Source: Porticoccaceae bacterium (GTDB lineage Bacteria > Pseudomonadota > Gammaproteobacteria > Pseudomonadales > Porticoccaceae). From it: a stretch of DNA of 50,410 nucleotides. A model generated the notes under the pieces. That model saw nothing but the letters and a program-made list of their open reading frames with translations, was not told the origin of the DNA and made no database searches. The stretch is from contig JABJOY010000002.1 in assembly GCA_018664075.1 (NCBI GenBank), positions 1 through 50,410 on the forward strand, given 5' to 3'. Positions 44,229-50,410 of this stretch are shown here, in pieces (position 1 is the first letter of the stretch; each line of letters begins with the position of its first letter). A program made the position numbers and the translations under genes.

Positions 44229-46565
44229 ATGAGAACGGAATCGAAGTACAGCAAAAAAGAGCTGATCAGTTCGCTGCGGCAGTCCTGGCAGCGGCATCTT
44301 GAGTCTGTCTTTAGCCGGTTCTTTGAACAGGCATCCCAGACATTTTTAGATATGGCATCCAAAGCCGAGACCAACCGTTTGCAGACCATTTATCTGGATT
44401 CACAGCGACTGCTGCGCGCCCGCCGTGCAGAGATTGAAACCACGGTGACAGAGCAGGTACTGGCCAGTTTTTCTACCCTGACTCTGGCTGTTGTTCCCAA
44501 AGCGTCAGAGACTAGTGGCCACAATACGCCCTACAACCATTTAGAGCTGTTGGGCAATGAAGATCTGGAAGTAATGATTGCTCTGGATAATGGCTCAACC
44601 AAGGCCCTGGAAACCTTTAAACGGCCACTTTATTTATTGCAGCGGCGTTTTGAAACAATGCTCGGCGGCTCCGTCGCGAGCCCAATACCACTGTCCCCGG
44701 ACGCGCTGATGGAAGCCCTGGCTGAATCCGTAGCCGATGGCATGATTGCCGTGGAGATGCAGGTGGTGCTGATTAACCTGTTTAATCAGATATGTTTTGA
44801 TCGCAGTTACGGCCTGCTGCTGGACAAGGTCAATAATCTGCTGGAAGAAGCCGGAGTCTACCCGGCTGTGGAAGATGATCCTCAGCATGCCCCCTTTGTT
44901 GCCAGATCCGGGAACAGCCCTGAGCCAATAAACAGCCCTGAGCAGATAAAAAGCCCTGAGCAGATAAACAGCCCTGAGCAGATAAACAGCCCTGAGCAGA
45001 TAAACAGCCCTGAGCATATAAAAGCCCCAACAGCCAATCCGCAGCAACTCCAGTCCGTAGTCGATAAACTAAGCTCCAAAAAAGCAGCGCCCAGCACGCC
45101 AGCTGCCCCGCAAACTGTTGACCTCAAGCCAACAGATACCAGCACCAGAGTGCAGACCGAACTGCTCGAGCGCATCTCTGCCATTCTTGAGGTCAATCAG
45201 GCCGAGTCCATGGATGCGAGCTCTGCCTGCCTCGGCAAGCAGAAGCTGTTTGATGAAATTGACAGGCATATGCAGCGCCTGACCACCGGGGCCAGTGCAA
45301 CATCATTAAAATCTGGACACATGACCCAGCAGCTTGAGCAGGCAATCAATAATGCTCAGCCAGAGGGCAAGCAGGCCCTGCACCGCAATGATGCCAGTGT
45401 CTTCCATGTGGTGGGCAGCACATTTTCAAGATTTAGCAAAGCGTGCGCCATGGCGCCAGAAGCGCAGCAGGTGATGGGCCGCTGCGAGTTGCCAATGCTA
45501 AAACTGGCATTGGATAAACCGGAATTACTGGAGCAGGAGAACCATCCAATCAGGCGCCTGTTTAATGAAATGGCAAAATATGCCATCAGTCTGGAGCAGG
45601 GCAACTGTGCTGAGAATAAGATTTATCAACAGATGCTCAGTCTGTTAGAGAAAATGCTCAGCGAGTCTTTTAATGAGCAGCGCATTCCCAGAATGCTGAC
45701 AGAATTTATGACCGCGGTGGATGAAGATCGGCGTATTTCTCGCCTGCAGGAACAGCGCCAATTAGAGGAAATTGCCGCCCGAGAAAAAATCAACTGGGCC
45801 CACACCAGAGTTGACGCTGAAATCAGCCGTCGCCTGATTGGCTGCCAAATGCCGGTAGCAATTGTTAACTTTGTCGAGCAGCACTGGTGCAAGGTCTTGC
45901 ATATCGCCCATTTGCGCGGTGGTGAAGGCAGTCGTTCATGGATTGAGGGGTTGAATATTCTTGACCGGCTTCTGCGGCTGCTGGAGGTGGACCTGGCAGA
46001 CAGAGACAGAGCCAAAATCGAATTGGTGCTGCAAGATATTGATCACCGCTTGCGGCATATTGCGATTGATGAGGTGCAGCGCAGTGATCAGATGGATCGG
46101 CTGCAGTTTATTTTATCGCCCCTGTTGCCCGGCAATGTAACCGCCATCGACCAGTATAAAAAAGCTTCTGTTAACAGGGATCAGACAGACCAGGTCAAGC
46201 ATATTATTATCTCTTCACTGACCAGTGAAATGCCCGGCGAAAATATTACTGCTGCTCTGGATAGAGTGGAGGGGATGGATGCCACAGCCCAGGACAGCCT
46301 GTCTGCTATGCAAAAGGGTTGTTGGGTTGAATTATCTGATGGTATAAAGTCCCACAGGCGGGGCAAGTTGGCCGGCATTGTTGGGCCAACCTGGAAATAT
46401 GTGTTTGTGAACAATAAAGGCAAGCTGGTGGCTGAGAAAAATCGCGCCAGCCTGGCCGACGAGCTGCAGCAGGGGCAGGTGACTGTGCTGGATAATTCTC
46501 AGCTGTTCGATAAAGCCATCAAAGCCGCCATCAATGATGTTAAAGATTTGTCCGTAGCCAGTTAG
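44229..46565 (+). CDS. DUF1631 family protein
   Basis: A large cytoplasmic, mostly helical protein of 778 residues. The N-terminal half (LRQSWQRHLESVFSRFFEQASQTFLDMASKAETN) and the C-terminal region resemble the DUF1631 family known from Pseudomonas beside nadC and ampD. The last ~80 residues (CWVELSDG, RGKLAGI, KYVFVNNKGKLV, ELQQG) look like the compact beta domain at the end of that family, reminiscent of PilZ; that likeness is tentative. A linker of six NSPEQI-type repeats lies near residues 229-264. ATG 44229 is preferred over TTG 44205, but both have poor ribosome-binding sites. Function unknown. Confidence 0.85.
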   Translation: MRTESKYSKKELISSLRQSWQRHLESVFSRFFEQASQTFLDMASKAETNRLQTIYLDSQRLLRARRAEIETTVTEQVLASFSTLTLAVVPKASETSGHNTPYNHLELLGNEDLEVMIALDNGSTKALETFKRPLYLLQRRFETMLGGSVASPIPLSPDALMEALAESVADGMIAVEMQVVLINLFNQICFDRSYGLLLDKVNNLLEEAGVYPAVEDDPQHAPFVARSGNSPEPINSPEQIKSPEQINSPEQINSPEQINSPEHIKAPTANPQQLQSVVDKLSSKKAAPSTPAAPQTVDLKPTDTSTRVQTELLERISAILEVNQAESMDASSACLGKQKLFDEIDRHMQRLTTGASATSLKSGHMTQQLEQAINNAQPEGKQALHRNDASVFHVVGSTFSRFSKACAMAPEAQQVMGRCELPMLKLALDKPELLEQENHPIRRLFNEMAKYAISLEQGNCAENKIYQQMLSLLEKMLSESFNEQRIPRMLTEFMTAVDEDRRISRLQEQRQLEEIAAREKINWAHTRVDAEISRRLIGCQMPVAIVNFVEQHWCKVLHIAHLRGGEGSRSWIEGLNILDRLLRLLEVDLADRDRAKIELVLQDIDHRLRHIAIDEVQRSDQMDRLQFILSPLLPGNVTAIDQYKKASVNRDQTDQVKHIIISSLTSEMPGENITAALDRVEGMDATAQDSLSAMQKGCWVELSDGIKSHRRGKLAGIVGPTWKYVFVNNKGKLVAEKNRASLADELQQGQVTVLDNSQLFDKAIKAAINDVKDLSVAS
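44913..45020 (+). repeat. 18-bp minisatellite inside the DUF1631 gene (six units)
   Basis: Six head-to-tail copies of AACAGCCCTGAGCAGATA occupy 44913-45020 in frame, encoding N/K-S-P-E-Q/P/H-I six times. Units 2, 4 and 5 are identical; the others differ by one or two bases. A unit of 18 keeps the reading frame whatever the copy number. Confidence 0.95.
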
Positions 46566-46588
46566 CAGCGGGCAACACAGGGCAAACT

Positions 46589-47131
46589 ATGCAAATTGAA
46601 CAGGGCTGGCTTGATGCAGCCACCAGGCTGCAGTCAGCCAACAATGATCCGCGGCCCGATCCAGCGGATATTAGCTTACTGGTGGTGCACAATATCAGTC
46701 TGCCACCAGGGCAGTTTGGCGGTCCCTATATCGGTCAGTTATTCTGCAACTGTCTGGACTCGGATGAGCATCCGTATTTCGCCGAGATTGCTCATCTCAA
46801 GGTGTCATCTCATCTATTGATCGACCGGCTTGGCAACATTATCCAGTTTGTACCATTTGGGCAGCGAGCCTGGCATGCAGGTGTCTCCCGGTTTGAGGGC
46901 AGGGATAACTGCAATGATTTTTCTATCGGCATTGAGTTGGAAGGTGCAGATAATATTGCCTACACTGAGCGTCAATATATTGTGCTGGCTGAGGTTACCA
47001 AAGTGCTGTGCACCCAGTATCCATTGATTACGGCGGACCGGATTCAGGGTCACAGTGATATTGCTCCCGGACGCAAAACCGATCCGGGTCCGGCCTTTGA
47101 TTGGGGCCATTACCGCAGTGCGCTGATCTAG
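46589..47131 (+). CDS. ampD: 1,6-anhydro-N-acetylmuramyl-L-alanine amidase AmpD
   Basis: A cytoplasmic zinc amidase that cuts the peptide from anhydro-muropeptides, feeding cell-wall recycling and keeping AmpR-type regulators quiet. In 180 residues: ISLLVVHNISLPPGQFG with the first zinc His, SSHLLIDRLGNIIQFVP, AWHAGVS, SIGIELEG, and GHSDIAPGRKTDPGPAFDW with the second His and Asp. No signal peptide, as expected for AmpD and unlike periplasmic AmiD. It is followed by ampE after 13 bases. Confidence 0.96.
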   Translation: MQIEQGWLDAATRLQSANNDPRPDPADISLLVVHNISLPPGQFGGPYIGQLFCNCLDSDEHPYFAEIAHLKVSSHLLIDRLGNIIQFVPFGQRAWHAGVSRFEGRDNCNDFSIGIELEGADNIAYTERQYIVLAEVTKVLCTQYPLITADRIQGHSDIAPGRKTDPGPAFDWGHYRSALI

Positions 47132-47144
47132 CGCGAGGATTATT

Positions 47145-47990
47145 ATGAATTTTTTGATTGCTCTGCTGGCAATTATTTTACTCGAAGCCTACAGCGAACT
47201 AGGCGCCGTGCAGAGGGATGGTTGGGTACGTCGCTGGCATAAAGGGCTGGCGGCGATCGAGTTTTTAGCACGACCATCAGTTATCAGGCTTGCACTGTTT
47301 GTGGCAGTTCCGGTTATCCTGTTGCATCTTGTACTGGCCGTTCTGAGCCATCAATGGGGGCTTTTGGTTTTTGTACTCGAGTTGCTGGTGCTGCTCTATG
47401 CCATGGGCCGGGGTAATCTCGACACTCAGATTGCGCTGTTTACCTCGGATCTGGAAAGGGATGATCTGCGGGCGGCGTTTGATGATGCCACAGTATTTGA
47501 CCTCTCCCATCGGGAGGGGGTTGTGGATAATATTGAGGACTTGCGAGAGCAGGTGTTTGCTTCCCTGCCGTACCGCATTTTTGAGCGAACCTTTGTTGTG
47601 ATTTTCTGGTTTTATTTATTTGGCGCGCCGGCAGCCCTGGCCTACAGATTATTGGCGCTGCATGGGGATCTGGATTTTGATGAGACGGATGCAGATCAGC
47701 CAGGACTGAAATGGCTGTGGCTGATGGAATGGCTACCCGTTAGGCTGCTGGGCTTGACCGTTGGCCTGGTGGGCAACTTTTCCTATGCCGCCAGTGCAGT
47801 CAGGAAATTATTATTTTGCCGCAGCACAGGCACGGCTGAGTTTTTGCGTCATGTGGTAAAAGGTGCGCTGGGGGATGAGCAAGCCAGTAGCGCCCTGACT
47901 CATCAAACGGTTTCTGAAGTGACCTTGCTGTTTGGGCGCGCCATGACCGGCTGGCTGGTGGTCATCGCTATACTGGTTGTTCTCAGCTAG
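47145..47990 (+). CDS. ampE: AmpE-family inner-membrane protein
   Basis: A 281-residue protein with four to five membrane spans (about 2-12, 43-85, 145-165 and 262-281) and a conserved cytoplasmic loop, starting MNFLIALLAIILLEAYSELG. E. coli AmpE (284 residues) is encoded just after ampD; it is linked to beta-lactamase regulation but its biochemical role is not known. Shared motifs are AMGRGNLDTQI, LPYRIFERTFVVIFWFYLFGAPAALAYRLL and FSYAASAVRKLL. GAGG precedes the ATG. It converges on ampG, one base apart. Confidence 0.93.
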   Translation: MNFLIALLAIILLEAYSELGAVQRDGWVRRWHKGLAAIEFLARPSVIRLALFVAVPVILLHLVLAVLSHQWGLLVFVLELLVLLYAMGRGNLDTQIALFTSDLERDDLRAAFDDATVFDLSHREGVVDNIEDLREQVFASLPYRIFERTFVVIFWFYLFGAPAALAYRLLALHGDLDFDETDADQPGLKWLWLMEWLPVRLLGLTVGLVGNFSYAASAVRKLLFCRSTGTAEFLRHVVKGALGDEQASSALTHQTVSEVTLLFGRAMTGWLVVIAILVVLS

Positions 47991-47991
47991 C

Positions 47992-49245
47992 TCAGGCGTC
48001 GTCGGGACTGTTCCAGGGAGCCACTTTCAATAGTAGCAACATGCCGGGAATTGCCAGTGCAGTGCACAGGTAAAAGAAGTTTTCCCAACCTATGCCCTCC
48101 ACAATAATACCTGTTGTCGAACTGGCCACTGTGCGCGGCACAGCCGTCAGCGCGGTAAACAGGGCAAATTGGGTAGCGGCAAAGGCAGGCTGGGTGGTGC
48201 GGGCGATAAATGCCACAAAGGCAGCAGTGCCCAGACCTACGCCCAGATACTCAAAACCAATAACCAGCCCCAGCAACCAGAGTCCTTCGCCCACTCGGGC
48301 CAGTAGTGCAAATCCCAAAATGGAGATTATCTGCACCAGGCCAAATAACCAGAGGGCACGGTTGATACCAATTTTGAGCATTAGAATACCGCCCAGAATA
48401 CCGCCGATAATCATTGGCCACAGGGCCGCATTTTTCGCCACCAGCCCAATCTCTGTTTTGCTGTAACCCATATCCAGATAGAAGGGCGTAGCCAGAGCGG
48501 TGGCCATGCTGTCCCCCAGTTTGTAGAGCAGCATAAAGGCCAGAATCAGGCAGGCTTGCTGAACTCCCTGGCGAGTAAAAAACTCTTTGAATGGCTCAAC
48601 AATAGCAGACTCAAGTGTGGCGGGGTGCTGTTCCGTTCTCGCTGGTTCGCCTATGCTCAGGGTCAGCACAATGCCGGACAGCATAAAGCCACCGGTGATC
48701 ATAAAGACTGTCTCCCAGGGCAGGCTGTCGGCCAATATCAGGGCTAATGAGCCGGGCACCAACCCCGCGATTCTGTAGGCGTTAACATGGATTGAGTTGC
48801 CCAGCCCCAGCTCTGCATCCGGCAATATCTGGCGCCTGTAGGCGTCCAGCACAATATCCTGTGTGGCACTGAGAAAGGCAATAAAAATACAGATATAGGC
48901 GACAGTCCAAATTTGTGTGGTGGGATCAAAGAAACCCAGAGCGGCGATGGTTGCGAGCAGTGCTGTCTGGGTAAGCAGCATCCAGCTGCGGCGCAGGCCG
49001 GGGCCGTAACTAAGCAGGGATAATTGATAGCGATCGAGCAGCGGCGACCAGAGAAATTTCCAAGTATAGGGCAGACCAATCAGGGCAAAGAAGCCAATTT
49101 CCTTCAGCCCTACGCCTTCGGTGCGGAGCCAGGCCGGTACCAGAGAGATCAATATGTAGAGCGGCAGACCTGAGGCGAAACCGGTAAATATGCAGATCAA
49201 CATGCGGCGGTTAAGCAGGGCTTCTTTAATGCTGGGTGAACTCAT
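47992..49245 (-). CDS. ampG: Muropeptide permease AmpG (MFS)
   Basis: An inner-membrane importer of GlcNAc-anhydroMurNAc peptides released from the wall, supplying AmpD. The 417-residue protein has about 12 spans. AmpG-like motifs: FTGFASGLPLYI, IGFFALIGLPYTWKFLWSPLLDRY, FLSATQDIVLDAYRRQILPDAE, and GNSIHVNAYRIAGLVPGSLALILAD. It is shorter than E. coli AmpG (491), lacking the extra C-terminal spans. The pairing tail-to-tail with ampD-ampE gathers the recycling genes; no ampC or ampR is in view. Confidence 0.92.
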   Translation of the reverse strand: MSSPSIKEALLNRRMLICIFTGFASGLPLYILISLVPAWLRTEGVGLKEIGFFALIGLPYTWKFLWSPLLDRYQLSLLSYGPGLRRSWMLLTQTALLATIAALGFFDPTTQIWTVAYICIFIAFLSATQDIVLDAYRRQILPDAELGLGNSIHVNAYRIAGLVPGSLALILADSLPWETVFMITGGFMLSGIVLTLSIGEPARTEQHPATLESAIVEPFKEFFTRQGVQQACLILAFMLLYKLGDSMATALATPFYLDMGYSKTEIGLVAKNAALWPMIIGGILGGILMLKIGINRALWLFGLVQIISILGFALLARVGEGLWLLGLVIGFEYLGVGLGTAAFVAFIARTTQPAFAATQFALFTALTAVPRTVASSTTGIIVEGIGWENFFYLCTALAIPGMLLLLKVAPWNSPDDA

Positions 49246-49293
49246 TTATTCTTTTGCTCTCTCTTTGATGATACGCCGCAGAGGACTGTTTAA

Positions 49294-49365
49294 TTAGAGC
49301 AGCCAAAGGCCGCTTATTTAGAGCAGCTCAAGGCTGCTTATTTAGAGCAGCTCAAGGCTGCCACT
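49294..49365 (-). repeat. Three 24-bp tandem repeats spanning the 3' end of the alkyltransferase-like gene
   Basis: Units begin at 49294, 49318 and 49342 (TTAGAGCAGCTCAAGGCTGC plus four bases). Units 2 and 3 agree over the first 20 bases, and unit 1 differs from unit 2 at three. Each can fold on the minus strand as AGCAGC-CTTGA-GCTGCT. The stop codon of the alkyltransferase-like gene (49352-49354) is in unit 3, so the gene's Gln-Pro-stop end is copied twice downstream. Confidence 0.85.
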
Positions 49366-49663
49366 GATATTGACGGAGGCTAATCCGGTTCCCATTCACC
49401 AGCAGCCCCTCTTCCTGCAGCCGGGCCTTTTGCCTCTTAAAGCTATCACTATCTGCTGGCAGACTAATTTTGCCTGATGCATTGATGACGCGGTGCCAGG
49501 GCAGGCTGCTATCTGCTGGTAAATTGCGCAATGTCCGGCCCACCAGGCGGCCACCTCTGGGTAACCCGGCCAGTTTACCCACCTGACCATAGGTTGCCAC
49601 ACTGCCACAGGGTATGGCTGCCAGTACTGCATAAATCCTCTGTTCTGCTGGCACCTCATTCAT
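49352..49663 (-). CDS. Alkyltransferase-like protein (ATL, MGMT family)
   Basis: A 103-residue protein with only the DNA-binding domain of O6-alkylguanine transferases: IPCGSVATYGQVGKLAGLPRGGRLVGRTLRNLP, then LPWHRVIN. True MGMT has PCHRV with the alkyl-accepting cysteine; here Trp replaces Cys, the signature of ATL proteins. ATLs bind O6-alkylguanine, flip and flag it for nucleotide-excision repair without removing the alkyl group. E. coli YbaZ is the nearest known relative. Confidence 0.93.
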   Translation of the reverse strand: MNEVPAEQRIYAVLAAIPCGSVATYGQVGKLAGLPRGGRLVGRTLRNLPADSSLPWHRVINASGKISLPADSDSFKRQKARLQEEGLLVNGNRISLRQYQWQP

Positions 49664-49746
49664 AGCTCAAGCCTACGCTATTCAGGCTGATGTTGAAATA
49701 GTGCAAACTACCCCAATACTATAAGTTAGAGCCGAGGAGATACTCT

Positions 49747-50223
49747 ATGCGTTTTCTGTTTTTACTATTTATCGTTATGCCCATTGTTGAGATGTGGCTG
49801 CTGATTGCTGTGGGAGCAGAAATAGGCGCCCTCTATACCATTGGCCTGGTGTTGCTCACTGCGGTGATTGGCGCTCGATTATTGAGAGAGCAGGGCCTGG
49901 CGACATTGTGGCGGGGCCGGCGCAAACTGGAGGAAGGCCAGCTGCCGGCACAGGAGATTGGTGAGGGTATTATTTTGGCGGTCTCAGGGGCGCTACTTTT
50001 AACCCCGGGCTTTATCACCGATATTGTCGGCTTCGCTGGATTGTTCCCACCTGCCAGAGCGCTGTTTAGCCAGCACATTATAGGCAAGATGGTAGTCACT
50101 GATTTGCATGGCAATCAGTATCGTCGTGGGTCCGGTGCCAGCGGCGCCGAATCAGGGGATATTATCGAAGGCGAGTCCTGGGACAACAGTGAAGGTATTG
50201 ATCGCCCTGATCGCAAAAAATAA
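49747..50223 (+). CDS. fxsA: FxsA family membrane protein
   Basis: A 158-residue inner-membrane protein with spans at about residues 2-20, 26-42 and 75-98. The family core is FIVMPIVEMWLLIAVGAEIGAL ... GARLLREQGLATLWRGRR ... EIGEGIILAVSGALLLTPGFITDIVGFA. FxsA in E. coli relieves F-plasmid exclusion of phage T7 when overproduced; its normal role is not known. The hydrophilic tail is acidic. GGAG precedes the ATG. Adjacent to groES, as in many gammaproteobacteria. Confidence 0.94.
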   Translation: MRFLFLLFIVMPIVEMWLLIAVGAEIGALYTIGLVLLTAVIGARLLREQGLATLWRGRRKLEEGQLPAQEIGEGIILAVSGALLLTPGFITDIVGFAGLFPPARALFSQHIIGKMVVTDLHGNQYRRGSGASGAESGDIIEGESWDNSEGIDRPDRKK

Positions 50224-50253
50224 CGATTTACTATAAAAAAACTCATCTCTGCC

Positions 50254-50283
50254 CTTGAAAAAGGATTTGTTCGTCACCATCTA
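50254..50283 (+). promoter_or_regulatory. Sigma-32 heat-shock promoter for groES
   Basis: CTTGAAA (50254-50260), a 14-base spacer, then CACCATCTA (50275-50283), matching the RpoH consensus CTTGAAA / CCCCATNTA at all but one position. No CIRCE (HrcA) inverted repeat is present before the gene. Confidence 0.88.
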
Positions 50284-50356
50284 CCCTCTAACGTTGCGAA
50301 GGGCATCTCGCAACTACTGTCGAATATTGCAGATTGATTAATTGGAGATAAAAACT

Positions 50357-50410
50357 ATGAAAATTCGCCCCTTACATGATCGAGTGATTGTGCGTCGCGA
50401 GGAAGAGGAA
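50357..50410 (+). CDS. groES: Co-chaperonin GroES (start only)
   Basis: The first 18 codons read MKIRPLHDRVIVRREEEE, the typical GroES N-terminus, and the gene then runs off the window. GGAGA at 50344-50348 lies 8 bases upstream. Its RpoH promoter is at 50254-50283. groEL is expected directly downstream. GroES caps the GroEL folding chamber. Confidence 0.95.
   Translation, partial: MKIRPLHDRVIVRREEEE

Noticed and set aside
44913-45020. CRISPR array
   Set aside because: Units are contiguous with no spacers and are coding; no cas gene is nearby.
44634-45196. Repeat-containing minus-strand frames over the DUF1631 minisatellite
   Set aside because: The repeats are in frame on the plus strand within a conserved gene, and an 18-bp repeat with unit length divisible by three opens other frames automatically.
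50284-50356. CIRCE/HrcA operator before groES
   Set aside because: The expected TTAGCACTC-N9-GAGTGCTAA inverted repeat is absent.

Overview
This 50.4 kb window is a dense, conserved chromosomal core region of a Gram-negative gammaproteobacterium. MurE carries the DNPR motif of meso-diaminopimelate-adding enzymes, and LpxC and AmpD/AmpG are present. RNase P RNA is of bacterial type A. The fused BioH-BioC protein, which I know from Saccharophagus and Teredinibacter, together with Pseudomonas-like order in the pil/nadC/amp block, suggests a marine member of the Cellvibrionales (SAR92/Porticoccus-like). That placement is inference. I see no mobile element, tRNA, CRISPR array or phage gene.

Layout. 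(1) 2-1207: the C-terminal part of a molybdopterin oxidoreductase. (2) 1228-8685: a biotin operon bioB-bioF-bioHC-bioD behind a promoter overlapped by a BirA-type operator, followed by a small membrane protein (DUF3094-like), recJ and an EamA transporter. (3) 8731-13281: a probably exported MsrB, then tesA divergent from a YbbA/YbbP-type ABC pair whose ATPase has a long lysine-rich tail. (4) 13346-13775: rnpB and its terminator. (5) 14044-31023: the complete dcw division and cell-wall cluster, mraZ-rsmH-ftsL-ftsI-murE-murF-mraY-murD-ftsW-murG-murC-ddl-ftsQ-ftsA-ftsZ, headed by MraZ-box repeats and tightly packed, with many overlapping start/stop codons. (6) 31075-37531: lpxC with its own promoter, an M23 peptidase in the slot where enterobacteria have secM, then secA, argJ and mutT. 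(7) 37556-43155: on the minus strand yacG, coaE, pilD, pilC and pilB, and divergently pilA with a sigma-54 promoter. (8) 43164-49245: nadC, a DUF1631 protein with an internal 18-bp minisatellite, ampD-ampE, and ampG facing them. (9) 49352-50410: an alkyltransferase-like protein, fxsA, and the start of groES behind a sigma-32 promoter.

How the genes work together. The dcw block makes peptidoglycan precursor from UDP-MurNAc to lipid II and builds the divisome. LpxC makes lipid A, and AmpG/AmpD recycle muropeptides back toward the same pathway. PilB/C/D/A form the core of a type IV pilus machine. The biotin genes cover pimeloyl-ACP formation (BioC/BioH) and the ring-building steps except BioA, which is not in the window.

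Nothing here looks like a wholly new system. The most unusual items are the H1-histone-like tail on the YbbA-type ATPase, the BioHC fusion under an apparent BirA operator, the in-frame minisatellite in the DUF1631 gene, short tandem repeats that include stop codons downstream of two genes, and several regulatory regions that can be read directly (BirA, MraZ, RpoN, RpoH).
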